From: CAVWCW01 sp963753615
GTDB taxonomy: Bacteria > Pseudomonadota > Gammaproteobacteria > Chromatiales > Chromatiaceae
Assembly: GCA_963753615.1 (NCBI GenBank)
Contig: CAVWCW010000013.1
Location: 11,442-75,441 of the forward strand
Length of the DNA stretch: 64,000 nt
Direction of reading: 5' to 3'
Part shown: positions 9,762 through 19,171 of the stretch, piece after piece
Layout of the letters: the number at the start of each line of letters is the position of its first letter
Numbering within the stretch: the first letter of the stretch is position 1
The notes under the pieces: generated by a model
Seen by the model: only the letters and a program-made list of their open reading frames with translations
The model's database searches: none
Told to the model about the DNA's origin: nothing
Made by a program: the position numbers and the translations under genes

Positions 9762-12323
9762 TCAACGCGTTTCTTCTGCGCGGTCGAGTCCCGCGGGCGC
9801 CAGTTGCGCTTTCCAACTGCGATAGGTAGGCACCGTAACGCCCATCATGGCGGCACCGGCTTTATCGTCATCTTCGAACTGGGCGACGACTTCCTCGAGA
9901 AGCATCTGGCGTGCCCGGGAAACAACACCGAAACCGGCTTCTTGCTCCCCCGACGTCAACAATGCCGAAAATAAGGAATGGACGGCCAACCACTCCGGGA
10001 TTCGCACTGAAGTGCCTGCTTCAAGGCTTTCTCTCGCCTTTCCAAGTTGCCGCCGATAGGTGCTCTCAGGCATGCCGAGCAGGGAAGAACCTCGGCTGGC
10101 TACTCCGCCGGCCGCCTCGTCGGCAGCGAGGACAATGTCCTCAACCAGCCACAGCCCCAGTGGCTTCGATGCCTCTCCCACCCTCCAGGCTAGGACATCC
10201 ACCACCCACCGAAGGACTTCCTGTAATCCGCACCATGGATCCTCGCTATCGCTCGGCGGGGGAGTATCCGAACCATACGCCGACGACCGGGAACTCGTTG
10301 GCCTCTCCGGCGACGGCGCAAGCTCCACCCCGGTATCCAAATCAATCTGCGGCGGTTTGCCCGCGCGGCTCTCTGTAGCGAGTTGTTCGGAAGGGAAGCG
10401 CAAATCGCCGACTCCTAACTCATCGCCGCTCGACATGACGACCGCCTGCAGGATTCGATTCTCAAGTTCACGCACATTGCCGGGCCAGGGATATTCGACC
10501 AAGGCGGTTTCTGCCTCCCGACTCAAAGTCAGGGGCCTGGTTTTGTATTGCTCGGAGAAGATCTTCATGAAATATCGAGCGAGTGGCAAAATATCAGAGG
10601 TCCGCTCGCCCAGCGGCGGCGCAATAATCGTCACCACTTGCAGACGGTAGAACAAGTCTTCCCGGAATCTACCCGCGGCAACCTCCGCGCGGAGGTCTCG
10701 GTTGGTAGCCGCCACGATGCGCACATCGACCTTGCTCGTCTTGGAGCCTCCCACGGCTGTAATTTCTTTTTCCTGCACAAAGCGTAACAGCTTGGTCTGA
10801 ACTCCCAACGGAAGCTCACCGATTTCGTCAAGGAAAACGGTGCCACCCTTAGCAAGGGCTACGCGTCCTGCGGACTTTGCGTCCGCCCCAGTGTAGGCGC
10901 CTTTCCGATGCCCAAACAACTCCGCTTCGATCAGTGTCGGCGCAATTGCACCGCAGTCAACCGTTATAAATGGGCCGTCGGCCCTCAGACTGTGCTCGTG
11001 CACAAACCCCGCCAACAGTTCCTTCCCGGTTCCGCTCGAGCCTTGTATCAACACCGTAGCGTCGGTTCGCGCAACTCTTTCCAGATCTTCCAGAATGGAC
11101 TTCATCTGTTTCGACTGAGCGACTAGTTTAGGCTTGTTCAATGCTCGCCGGAGGTCTTTCAACTCTCCCCGAAGCCAAGATGTCTCTCGCTCCTTCTCCC
11201 TTTGCCAACGGGCCAAAATCTGCGCCCGGTCGACGGCTATGGCTATTTGCCGCGCCAAAGCGTTCAAAAAGAGGATGTCCGTCGAATCCAAAACCAATTG
11301 CGTTTCTTCCCCCTCCAACCACAGACAACCGAGATATGCATCGCGAGCGACCAGCGGAATCACATGCACTTGGTGTAGCGATACATCTCCCTCGCCATCG
11401 CCCGGCATGCGCACCCGAGCAGGGCGAAGGGTTTTCTCAACCTCGGCCAACAAGCCGCCAACCTTATCCAGAAACCAGCGGTGCAGTCGCCGCCTCCCGA
11501 AATCTGCCGAAAACCCCCCTGACTCGGCGACGACTTCCGGGATCCCGTTGACACTTTCCCCAAGAACCGCCACCGACTCCGCATTGAAGGCAGAACTGAC
11601 TTTCCGCGAAAATTCAGCGGCAATGGCAGGAATCGTGGAACTTCCCGACATCATTTGAACCGTGTCCCACAGCAACAGCATGTTGCGGTAGTCTCTTCGT
11701 GTGTCTCCCGTATAGATTGTGGCGAGTTGGTGAATATCGCCTTCCAACCGTTCCTCCGCGTCGGCAGACCAAACAAGTGTCCGCGCTCCGCCTCTAGCTT
11801 TTGCCGCGGCTAAAGACCAGTCAGCCCGCCGAATCAGTTCGTCCGCATCGACGGACCTGCTCGGGCCATGCGTGCCATCAAACACCGCGGAGCCGGCGGA
11901 GAAGCGGAGGTTCACCGCACCGTTGGAATAGTCACGTTGTTCCAGCATCGAGCGCACACGCTCCACTGCTGGCAAGCCGTCGGCGCCATCCTTCAAACGA
12001 ATCAACCCGGCTAAAATCGCACCACCAAAATGAAACGCCTTGTCTGTTTCGCGCAAACAGCTAGAAAATGCGGAGGAAAACTCGACCAAAACCGAGTCCC
12101 CTATGCTTCTACCCAATCGCTCATTGACCAGTGCGAATTCATCGGGATTGATCAGCATCAACCCAAAGACTTCTTGGTTTTCGACAGCCGACACCAGTTC
12201 GCTGTTCAGGTAGGCTTGAAATTCGGCCCGGTTCGGTAACCGGGTTACCGGGTCCAACATTAACGAAGCGAGCTGATGAGATTCCCAAAACAGTCGCCCC
12301 GCCGCCGAAAAGATGAAATTCAA
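9762..12323 (-). CDS. Sigma54-type activator with degenerate GGDEF, GAF and AAA+ domains (main part of a frameshifted gene)
   Basis: 853 residues. The N-terminal domain is GGDEF-like (DPVTRLPNRAEFQAYL) with HFGGAILAG where GGDEF would be, so it is catalytically dead. A GAF-like sensor follows, then the AAA+ domain of sigma54 activators: Walker A GSSGTGKELLA, the sigma54-contact loop GAYTGA (usually GAFTGA), Walker B GGTVFLDEIGEL, and YPWPGNVRELENR. The tail ends in an HTH-like segment (VPTYRSWKAQL). The only start for this frame is a TTG at 12323 without a ribosome site. The frame stays open upstream into the preceding ORF, so the true gene very probably starts at 12804 and one extra base between about 12346 and 12420 breaks it. 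It would then encode about 1013 residues. Targets are unknown. Confidence 0.8.
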   Translation of the reverse strand: MNFIFSAAGRLFWESHQLASLMLDPVTRLPNRAEFQAYLNSELVSAVENQEVFGLMLINPDEFALVNERLGRSIGDSVLVEFSSAFSSCLRETDKAFHFGGAILAGLIRLKDGADGLPAVERVRSMLEQRDYSNGAVNLRFSAGSAVFDGTHGPSRSVDADELIRRADWSLAAAKARGGARTLVWSADAEERLEGDIHQLATIYTGDTRRDYRNMLLLWDTVQMMSGSSTIPAIAAEFSRKVSSAFNAESVAVLGESVNGIPEVVAESGGFSADFGRRRLHRWFLDKVGGLLAEVEKTLRPARVRMPGDGEGDVSLHQVHVIPLVARDAYLGCLWLEGEETQLVLDSTDILFLNALARQIAIAVDRAQILARWQREKERETSWLRGELKDLRRALNKPKLVAQSKQMKSILEDLERVARTDATVLIQGSSGTGKELLAGFVHEHSLRADGPFITVDCGAIAPTLIEAELFGHRKGAYTGADAKSAGRVALAKGGTVFLDEIGELPLGVQTKLLRFVQEKEITAVGGSKTSKVDVRIVAATNRDLRAEVAAGRFREDLFYRLQVVTIIAPPLGERTSDILPLARYFMKIFSEQYKTRPLTLSREAETALVEYPWPGNVRELENRILQAVVMSSGDELGVGDLRFPSEQLATESRAGKPPQIDLDTGVELAPSPERPTSSRSSAYGSDTPPPSDSEDPWCGLQEVLRWVVDVLAWRVGEASKPLGLWLVEDIVLAADEAAGGVASRGSSLLGMPESTYRRQLGKARESLEAGTSVRIPEWLAVHSLFSALLTSGEQEAGFGVVSRARQMLLEEVVAQFEDDDKAGAAMMGVTVPTYRSWKAQLAPAGLDRAEETR

Positions 12324-12345
12324 TCTTTCGGCATCGAGTGCATTG

Positions 12346-12804
12346 TCACCCGCTTTTTGTATATCGGTGGAGCGGCCATGCTTGTGTGAAAAACCCGGGT
12401 AACTTATTCGGTTCGAAGCTTAACCCGACCCACAAGAAGTCGCTCTCGCGAAATTCGCTCCTCGGCTTCAAAGATCTGCGCCGATCATGCGGCAAGCGCT
12501 TGTCACTCTCATCTCGCGAAGAAGCAATATTCACGCAAACGATGTATCCGTTACGGTCTGTGCTGCAATGGAAGCGGCACGTACCAGGCCCGCACATCGC
12601 CACTTCCGTTTCCCGGCTCTCGGAAGCCAGGGAGCGAACGCTTGCCTCGGCTTTCTCTAGGGACGCGAATTCCGGCAAAGGTGGCAACGACCCAGTGTGC
12701 AACAAGCGTGCGCTGCCGTCCACACCGGGGCCGGCAGGCAGTAATAATGAAGCGCCCGAGGCTCCGGTCGCACTGGCGACCAATTCAAGGTATTCGCGGA
12801 GCAT
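12346..12804 (-). CDS. N-terminal fragment of the sigma54-type activator (frameshifted)
   Basis: About 152 residues, starting MLREYLELVASATGASGASL, which resembles the beginning of a GAF-type sensor (SLLLPAGPGVDG, ARLLHTGSLPPLPEF). Its end (RYTKSG) reads out of frame; shifting by one base continues into DIQKAGDNALDAERLNFIF and the GGDEF-like domain of the next entry without a stop. A single inserted base, perhaps in the T5 run near 12395-12400, explains the break. It could instead be a real mutation; sequencing would decide. The ATG at 12804 is preferred to the TTG at 12807. Confidence 0.6.
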   Translation of the reverse strand: MLREYLELVASATGASGASLLLPAGPGVDGSARLLHTGSLPPLPEFASLEKAEASVRSLASESRETEVAMCGPGTCRFHCSTDRNGYIVCVNIASSRDESDKRLPHDRRRSLKPRSEFRESDFLWVGLSFEPNKLPGFFTQAWPLHRYTKSG

Positions 12805-12807
12805 CAA

Positions 12808-13385
12808 CGGGACTCGCCCACTCTGAAAATGCGGGCTCTGCCCGAAAAATGTCGACTACGCAGAGAAAAGGAAATTCCTCTCATCGCCAAGTTCGCTTGG
12901 ACACCACAGACTGAGCGGTGCCTTGTTGCTGATATCGACTCGAGAAACGGCATCTGAGGGAAATACTTAATCCAACCTACCGCATGTTGATCAATGCAAT
13001 TTGCTCTCACGAATTCTCCGATCGACATCGCCACCGACTCGGAATCACCACTGCTCCGACCTCATCCCGCCCCATTGCCAACCATCTCCTAATTTGGGAG
13101 AGAGACGATTCGGGACCCATCGTGCTCATGTTGCTTCCCGTCCGGAGCCGACTGCCCTGCCATGCTCGATCGCATCAACCAATCGGGAGTGGGGCCATTC
13201 GAACATCGTACGTTTCGAATTCCTTGCAGACAACCGCCATAGACGAAATTCTTCGGTGCGACCCTAGCGTTCAGATTGCTCCAGCGCTTCAGTTCCACGC
13301 CACCCAGTAACCCAGTCAGACACGATGCCGAACGAAACAATAGCGCGCTCAAATGGTACCTCACCCCCGCCCGGGTTTCCGCACT
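12808..13385. other. Intergenic region without recognisable gene
   Basis: About 580 bases between the activator's start and the IS200-like element. Only short ORFs of low-complexity composition on both strands. No RNA gene or terminator was recognised. It probably includes the activator's promoter. Confidence 0.35.
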
Positions 13386-13391
13386 AAACAA

Positions 13392-13460
13392 CCACCGGCT
13401 GAAGCCGGTGGGTTTGAGTAACGGACTGAAAGTCCGGATACGCGTCGACTGAACGACGCG
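13392..13460. repeat. Three consecutive hairpins sharing a CTGAA loop at the IS200 end
   Basis: Three stem-loops lie directly one after another: 13392-13411 (8-bp stem, TGAA loop), 13423-13435 (GGACT-GAA-AGTCC) and 13441-13460 (CGCGTCG-ACTGAA-CGACGCG). Each loop region reads CTGAA. They sit just downstream of tnpA and may form the right end recognised by the transposase or act as a transcription block. Confidence 0.7.
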
Positions 13461-13462
13461 TC

Positions 13463-13921
13463 TTAGTCAGGCTCCATCCGAAAATCATCGTCTGGGTTCG
13501 GCTCAAAGTGGTGCTCCAAGTATTGCTTGATCATCTCTTCTGTCATCTGACCCACCGTCGCGCAGAAATACCCACGAGCCCAAAAATGCCGACCCCAATA
13601 TCGCTTCTTGATGTGCGGAAACTCTTCGAACAACTTGCTCGACGTTCGTCCCTTGATCCGCCTCATAATCTCACTCGGCGCTATCGTCGGCGGCGCACTG
13701 ACCAGAATATGGACGTGGTCCTTGCTGACCACCCCTTTCACAATCCGAATCTCAAAGGCGTCGCAAGTCTGCCTAACCAACTCTCGTACTCGCTCCCCAA
13801 CCTCGCCTCGCAGCATCCTGTATCGGTACTTCGTTACCCATACAAAATGGTATTCAATCTGGAAAACCGTATGACTGCCATACCTATAGTCCACTCCCCC
13901 CTCCGTTATGACCTGCCACAC
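13463..13921 (-). CDS. tnpA: IS200-like Y1 transposase TnpA
   Basis: 152 residues, the usual length for IS200 TnpA. The family start region is clear (YHFVWVTKYRYRML). The HUH metal-binding motif is KDHVHILVS, and the catalytic tyrosine lies in IKQYLEHH near residue 135. KRYWGRHFWARGYF is also typical. The enzyme cuts and joins single-stranded DNA at hairpin-marked ends, usually during replication. The reading frame is intact, so the element may still be mobile. The start is given as GTG at 13921 and is not certain. Confidence 0.92.
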   Translation of the reverse strand: MWQVITEGGVDYRYGSHTVFQIEYHFVWVTKYRYRMLRGEVGERVRELVRQTCDAFEIRIVKGVVSKDHVHILVSAPPTIAPSEIMRRIKGRTSSKLFEEFPHIKKRYWGRHFWARGYFCATVGQMTEEMIKQYLEHHFEPNPDDDFRMEPD

Positions 13922-13985
13922 CGGAGAACATTCTCGCAGGCTAAAGCCGGTGGCTTAAACCTTCTGATGGACAGTTAGATCTTTC

Positions 13986-14235
13986 CCCCCTGTCCATGCC
14001 GGCGACACTACCTCGGCGGATTTGCTGGATGCGCCCATCGCTCTTTTGCCCAGAGTGGGAACTGGCCAAGACGGTTATCATGCGGGACGCAGCGAGGAAC
14101 CGCTATACGCCCATAGTGTTTCTGGAAACCGGGTCCCGTTCATGGCAAGACAACAGCCCGTGTTTCCAGACCGAATACTCGCTTCCTGGCGCGACATCTC
14201 ATGCCCCGCACAGGAAACAGTAACGAATTCTTGTG
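13986..14235. other. Short spacer between IS200 and lnt
   Basis: About 250 bases with no recognisable gene, terminator or RNA. It separates the IS200-like element from the convergent end of lnt. Confidence 0.35.
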
Positions 14236-15747
14236 TTAAGGAGACGTAGCCCCCAAACGCCGCTCCAATGCCCACCCGACCCCCATCAACAGCAGCGCCA
14301 GCAGCACCACCGTTGTATTGCCGAAGCGGGCGTAGGGGGTAAAGCCCTGCAGCGGACGGATCTCGCCGCTGAGCACCTGTTCGGTGAAGGCCGGCGCAGT
14401 GCCCCGCAATTCGCCGCGGGGGCCGATGATGGCGGAGATGCCGGTATTGGTGGCACGCAGCAGGTAGCGTTCGGTCTCGCGGGCGCGCATGCGGGCGATC
14501 TGCAGATGCTGGTGCGGCGCCAGGGAGTCGCCGAACCAGGCGTCGTTGCTGGCGTTGACCAGGAACGCCGCCTGCGGCAGGGCCTGGATCACCTCTTCGC
14601 CGAAGGCGTCTTCGTAACAGATGGAGATCCCGGCCTGGTGCCCGGCCAGGGGCACCAGGGGCTGGGCTGCAGCACCAGAACTGAAGTCGGACATGGGGAT
14701 GCCCAGCCAGTCGATGAGCGGTTCGAGCAGGGGCTTGAGCGGCATGAACTCGCCGAACGGCACCAGATGGCGCTTGTAGTAGCTGGCCCGCACCGGGCCG
14801 ATGACCTGCATCGCATTGAAGTAGCGGTCGCTGGCCGGATCGTATACCGGGATGCCGAGCAGGATCTCGCTGCCCCGAGCCTCGGCCTCGGCCGCCAGGG
14901 GAGCCAGGAACTCGTCTTCGACCCGGTGCGCCAGGCTCGGCACCGCGGTCTCGGGCCAGATCACCAGGTCGCTGTCCCAGTGCTGGCGGGTCAGGCCCAC
15001 ATAGAGTTTCAGCGTCCGCAGCAATTGCTCGGGCTTCCACTTCAGCGCCTGGGGCACATTGCCCTGCACCAGGCTGACCCGCAGGCTTGACCCGGCCGGC
15101 TGGCTCCAGCTCAAGCCGCCGAGGCCCCAGGCCCCAAGCCATAGGGCCAGCAGACCGGCCGCCGCCGCTACCCGGTGGCGCGAGCGCCCCACCACCAGCA
15201 GCACCAGGGCCCCGGCGCTGAGCATTGCCCCCCAACTCACGCCGTAGACCCCGAGCAGGGGCGCCAGGCCGTCCAGGGGCCAGCCGATCTGTGAGTAACC
15301 GAGGGCGAGCCAGGGAAATCCAGTGAGGAACCAGCCACGCAGCCACTCCACCAGTACCCAGAGCGCGGGCCAGAACAGCACCAAAGCGGCCAGCGGGTGG
15401 CCGACGCTGAGCCGGGCCCCGAGCCAGCCGGCGAGGCCGAAGAACAGGGCCACGCCGAGCACGAAGGCGGCGGTGATCAGTAACGCCAGGGCCAGGCCGA
15501 CGTTGCCGAACTGGTCGATGCTGATGTGCAGCCAGGAAACCCCGCTGCCGAGCAGCCCGACTCCATACAGCCAGCCGTCGCGCAGGGCCTGGCGCGGCCC
15601 GCTACGATGCCATAACCAGAGCAGCAGGGCCGGACCCAGGATCGCCAAGGGCGCCAGGCCGAAAGGGGCGAAGCCAAGGGTAGTCAGACCGCCGGCGGCC
15701 AGCGCGATGGAGGCTGGGCCGAGGTTGTGGGTGCGGAGTCGTTGCAT
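14236..15747 (-). CDS. lnt: Apolipoprotein N-acyltransferase
   Basis: 503 residues from the ATG at 15747; a TTG at 15795 would add 16 unlikely residues. Six or more N-terminal membrane helices precede a carbon-nitrogen hydrolase (nitrilase-like) domain. The catalytic triad is visible as Glu in VIWPETAVPSL, Lys in SYYKRHLVPFGEF and Cys in GISICYEDAFGEEV. Lnt transfers the third acyl chain to the N-terminal cysteine of lipoproteins at the periplasmic face of the inner membrane, letting Lol export them. The gene follows ybeZ-ybeY as in many gammaproteobacteria, but corC (ybeX), usually just before lnt, is absent here; only about 120 bases separate ybeY from lnt. Confidence 0.93.
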   Translation of the reverse strand: MQRLRTHNLGPASIALAAGGLTTLGFAPFGLAPLAILGPALLLWLWHRSGPRQALRDGWLYGVGLLGSGVSWLHISIDQFGNVGLALALLITAAFVLGVALFFGLAGWLGARLSVGHPLAALVLFWPALWVLVEWLRGWFLTGFPWLALGYSQIGWPLDGLAPLLGVYGVSWGAMLSAGALVLLVVGRSRHRVAAAAGLLALWLGAWGLGGLSWSQPAGSSLRVSLVQGNVPQALKWKPEQLLRTLKLYVGLTRQHWDSDLVIWPETAVPSLAHRVEDEFLAPLAAEAEARGSEILLGIPVYDPASDRYFNAMQVIGPVRASYYKRHLVPFGEFMPLKPLLEPLIDWLGIPMSDFSSGAAAQPLVPLAGHQAGISICYEDAFGEEVIQALPQAAFLVNASNDAWFGDSLAPHQHLQIARMRARETERYLLRATNTGISAIIGPRGELRGTAPAFTEQVLSGEIRPLQGFTPYARFGNTTVVLLALLLMGVGWALERRLGATSP

Positions 15748-15869
15748 CCGTGATAAGGCAGAGCCGTAGGTTAGGGTGAGCCCAGCGAACCCCAACGATC
15801 CGCTAGTCGGAAGCCTCGGCTAGTTGGCGTTCGTTTCTCACCCCGGCCTAGCGTCCTCTCAGTAGTCGA

Positions 15870-16337
15870 TCAGGGAGCGAGCGGTGCCTCCGCATAGGGG
15901 TCGGGCAGGCCGAGGCCGGCCAGAATTTCTCGCTCCAGCCCCTCCATCGCCTCAGCCTCGGCGGACTCAAGGTGGTCGTGGCCCAACAGGTGCAGCACCC
16001 CATGCACTACCAGATGCGCCCAATGGGCGGCTTCGGGCTTGCCCTGCTCGACGGCCTCGCGGGCCACCACCGGGGCGCAGATCACCAGGTCGCCCAGCAG
16101 GTCCGATGGCACCGGCGGCGGGGCCCGGAACGGGAACGACAGGACATTGGTGGGCCCGCTCTTGGCGCGGAAGCGCTGATTGAGGCTGGCGCTCTCGGCC
16201 GCGTCCACCACCCGGATCACCAGCTCGGCATCACCGCTGCGCCCGGCCAGGGCCGCCTCGGCCCAGGCGTGGAACTGCTCCCGGCTGGGCAGGCCCGCTG
16301 CCTCCACCGCCAGCTGGAGTTCCAGCTCCAGGCTCAT
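15870..16337 (-). CDS. ybeY: Endoribonuclease YbeY (rRNA maturation factor)
   Basis: 155 residues from an ATG at 16337. The UPF0054 signature is clear: VVHGVLHLLGHDH supplies the three zinc-binding histidines. RAKSGPTNVLSFPF is the conserved region before it. YbeY takes part in 16S rRNA 3' maturation and ribosome quality control in the cytoplasm. In the DNA as given, its frame is fused to that of ybeZ, because one extra base in ybeZ removes that gene's stop. In the corrected reading the ybeZ stop (TGA) overlaps the ybeY start as ATGA, indicating translational coupling. Confidence 0.9.
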   Translation of the reverse strand: MSLELELQLAVEAAGLPSREQFHAWAEAALAGRSGDAELVIRVVDAAESASLNQRFRAKSGPTNVLSFPFRAPPPVPSDLLGDLVICAPVVAREAVEQGKPEAAHWAHLVVHGVLHLLGHDHLESAEAEAMEGLEREILAGLGLPDPYAEAPLAP

Positions 16338-17333
16338 CGCGGCTCGTTCTCCAGCTCGAACTTCTCGTAGGCGCCGACGATGCGCTGGACCAAGCGGGTG
16401 GCGCACCACGTCGCGGGCATTGAAGAAGGTGAAGCTGATGCCCTTGACCCGGCCCAGGAACTCCAGCACCTGGCGCAACCCGGAGGCCTGGTTGCGCGGC
16501 AGGTCGACCTGGGTGACGTCGCCAGTGACCACCGCGGTGGAGCCGAAGCCGATGCGGGTTAGGAACATCTTCATCTGTTCCGGCGTGGTGTTCTGGGCCT
16601 CGTCCAGGATGACGAAGCAGTCGTTGAGGGTACGCCCGCGCATATAGGCCAGGGGAGCGACCTCGATCACATTGCGCTCGATCAGCTTGGCCACCCGCTC
16701 GAAGCCGAGCATCTCGTAGAGGGCGTCGTACAGGGGGCGAAGGTAGGGGTCGATCTTCTGGCTCAGGTCGCCGGGCAGGAAGCCGAGGCGTTCGCCGGCC
16801 TCCACCGCCGGGCGCACCAGCAGCACCCGGCGCACCGCGTCGCGTTCCAGGGCCTCGACCGCGCAGGCCACCGCCAGGTAGGTCTTGCCGGTGCCGGCGG
16901 GGCCGACTCCGAAGTTGATGTCGTGGGTCAGTATCTTGCGCAGATAGTCCTGCTGATTGGGACCGCGCGGACGGATCAGGCCGCGCCGGGTCTTGATCAC
17001 CACCTCCGGCTCCTGAGGCTCGCCGGCGCTCTCCAGCTGGGCCTCGATCCCCGATTCCTGCAGGAACAGATGCACCCCCTGGGGGGTCAGGGTCTCGTCG
17101 GCGGTGGCGGCGTAGAGGTCCTGCAGCACCTGCTGGCCGGCGGCGATGGCCCGGGCCGCGCCGATCAGGCGGAACTGATTACCGCGGTTGGCGATCTCGA
17201 TGCCCAGGCGGCGCTCGATCTGGCGCAGGTGCTCGTCGAGCTGGCCGCAGACATTGGCCAGGCGCTCGTTGTCTTCCGGTTCCAGCCGCAGATCGAGGAA
17301 ATCGGGGTGATCGGCCACCAGGACTCCGGGCAC
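16334..17333 (-). CDS. ybeZ: PhoH-like ATPase YbeZ, frameshifted near its end
   Basis: PhoH-family P-loop protein of about 332 residues when one base is removed. Walker A is GVGPAGTGKTYLA, followed by LLVRPAVEAGERLGFLPG, Walker B ILDEAQNTTPEQMK and VVTGDVTQVDLP, all typical of YbeZ. After RDVVRHPL the family continues VQRIV.AYEKFE. That reading is found only after removing one of the two A bases at 16392-16393 of the plus strand; the product then ends LENEPR with a TGA overlapping ybeY. As sequenced, the frame reads on into YbeY to give a 487-codon fusion. The GTG at 17333 is the likely start, just after the miaB stop. YbeZ partners YbeY in RNA metabolism. Confidence 0.85.
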
Positions 17334-17337
17334 CGGC

Positions 17338-18685
17338 TCAGGCCGAGCGCTTGAGCGCGCTGCCGGCCAGGCGGCCGCGCAGGGAGTTGGGCAGGGCCTC
17401 GGTGATCAGCAGCTCGACGAACTGGCCGATCAGCGCAGGCGGGCCGTCGAAGTTGACCACCCGGTTGTTCTCGGTACGGCCGGCCAGCTGGCGCGGGTCC
17501 TTGCGCGCCGGGCGTTCCACCAGCACCCGCTGGACGCTGCCTACCATGCCCCGGCCGATCTCGGCGGCCATCTCGCCGATGCGCCCCTGCAGCCTATCCA
17601 GGCGCGCCTGTTTGACCGCATGCGGCACTTCGTCCGCGCAGCTCGGCGGCCGGCGTGCCGGGGCGCGGGCTGTAGATGAAGCTGAAAGAATGGTCGAAGC
17701 CGACCTCTTCGATCAGCGCCATGGTGGCTTCGAAATCGGCCTCGGTCTCGCCGGGGAAGCCGACGATGAAGTCCGACGACAGGCTGATGTCCGGGCGCAG
17801 CCGGCGCAGGCGGCGGATCTTGGCTTTGTATTCGAGCGCGGTGTGGCCGCGCTTCATCAGGGCCAGGATGCGGTCGGAGCCGCTCTGCACCGGCAGGTGC
17901 AGGTGGCTGACCAGGACCGGCACCTCAGCATAGACCTCGATCAGGCGCTCGGAGAACTCCACCGGGTGGGAGGTGGTGAAGCGGATGCGGTCGATGCCGT
18001 CGATGGCGGCCAGGTATTCGATCAGCAGGGCCAGGTCGGCCAAAGCCCCGTCGTGCATCGGGCCGCGGTAGGCGTTGACGTTTTGCCCCAGCAGGTTGAC
18101 CTCGCGCACGCCCTGCTCCGCCAGGGCGGCGACCTCGGCGATCACGTCGTCGAAGGGGCGGCTGATCTCGGTGCCCCGGGTATAGGGCACGACGCAGAAA
18201 GTGCAGTACTTGCTGCAGCCCTCCATGATGGAGACGAAGGCGCTGGGACCCTCGGCCCGGGGGGCCGGCAGGCAGTCGAACTTTTCGATCTCGGGAAAGG
18301 AGACATCCACCACCGGGGCCCGTTCGGCGCGCACTGCGGCCAGCATCTGGGGCAGCCGGTGCAGCGTCTGGGGACCGAATACCAGGTCCACATACTGGGC
18401 GCGTTCGCGGATGGCATCGCCTTCCTGGCTGGCAACGCAACCGCCGACGCCGATCACCAGATTGGGGTTGCGCTCCTTCCAGGGGCGCCAGCGCCCGAGC
18501 TGGGAAAACACCTTCTCCTGCGCCTTCTCGCGGATCGAGCAGGTATTGAGCAGCAGCACGTCGGCCTCGTCCGCCTGCTCGGTCAGCTCCAGGCCGTGGG
18601 ATTCCTTGAGCAGCTCGGCCATTTTGGACGAGTCGTACTCGTTCATCTGGCAGCCAAAGGTCTTGATGTATAGTTTTCCGGGCAT
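17338..18685 (-). CDS. miaB: tRNA-2-methylthio-N6-dimethylallyladenosine synthase MiaB, frameshifted
   Basis: Radical-SAM methylthiotransferase, about 448 residues after correction. The N-terminal UPF0004 cysteines are in KTFGCQMN and LLLNTCSIREKA; a third lies in GVGGCVASQEG. The radical-SAM motif CSKYCTFCVVPY carries the CxxxCxxC [4Fe-4S] cluster. SPRPGTPAAEL then breaks: the frame ends in an unrelated tail, while the adjacent frame continues DEVPHAVKQARLDRLQ and the TRAM domain (LVERPARKDPRQLAGRTENN) to a stop at 17338. One extra base near 17636-17640 explains this. The ATG at 18685 matches family starts (MPGKLYIKTFGCQM). The gene heads the usual miaB-ybeZ-ybeY-lnt run. Confidence 0.88.
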
Positions 18686-18769
18686 GGAGGGGACCGTGAC
18701 GATCTGAAACCGCAATAGTCTACTGGTTCGGCAGGATATCTTCCATCGCCGCCGGGTGCCGAAGGGGCC

Positions 18770-19171
18770 TCACCCCCCGCCGTAGGTGCGCCGGAATTCG
18801 TCCAGTCCCTGCACGTGGGGAATGAGCTCCTCCTTCACTTCCAACTGTTGGCGCCGACGCTCGTCGGTGTCCCGCGGCGAGCCGTGCTTACGACTGAAAT
18901 ACTGGTGCAGTTGGACCCGGCGTCCTTGGAGGCGGCTTCGATTGAGGCGCTTTATCACCTGTTCCGCCGCCTTCTCGGGGTGTACGGAAACGATGCCATG
19001 ACGGTCCATTTCGCCGGTGCTGTGGTCGTGAATCACGATAATGCGGCAGTCGCGAACCTCGCCGCGGGTTCGGAACGGCAGGGGAAAGCGCCATTCCAAC
19101 GCCGATTCGACGAACGCCCGCAGATTCTTCCGGTTCACACCACGAGGGAGCTTTCGAATAAATATCTGCAT
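18770..19171 (-). CDS. Small RRM-like RNA-binding protein
   Basis: 133 residues. MQIFIRKLP matches an RNP2-type beta strand at the start of an RNA recognition motif, and DRHGIVSVHPEKAAEQVI fits an RNP1-like strand and second helix. The C-terminal half is strongly basic and charged (LQGRRVQLHQYFSRKHG, DERRRQQ), consistent with nucleic acid binding. Small RRM proteins of this kind occur in gammaproteobacteria; their targets are mostly unknown. It stands alone between miaB and rsmA on the opposite strand to rsmA. Confidence 0.65.
   Translation of the reverse strand: MQIFIRKLPRGVNRKNLRAFVESALEWRFPLPFRTRGEVRDCRIIVIHDHSTGEMDRHGIVSVHPEKAAEQVIKRLNRSRLQGRRVQLHQYFSRKHGSPRDTDERRRQQLEVKEELIPHVQGLDEFRRTYGGG

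Larger units (their letters stand above)
13386..13985 (-). mobile_element. IS200/IS605-family element (tnpA only)
   Basis: A single Y1 transposase gene on the minus strand is flanked by related subterminal hairpins, as in IS200. On the transposase 3' side lies a perfect 8-bp stem (CCACCGGC/GCCGGTGG, 13392-13411). On the 5' side AAGCC-GGT-GGCTT (near 13943-13955) shares the AAGCCGGTGG core. There are no terminal inverted repeats or target duplications, as expected for this family, and no tnpB. Exact ends are estimated. Confidence 0.75.

Noticed and set aside
17351..18673. Long plus-strand ORF opposite miaB
   Set aside because: Antisense frame of a clear gene, no family features.
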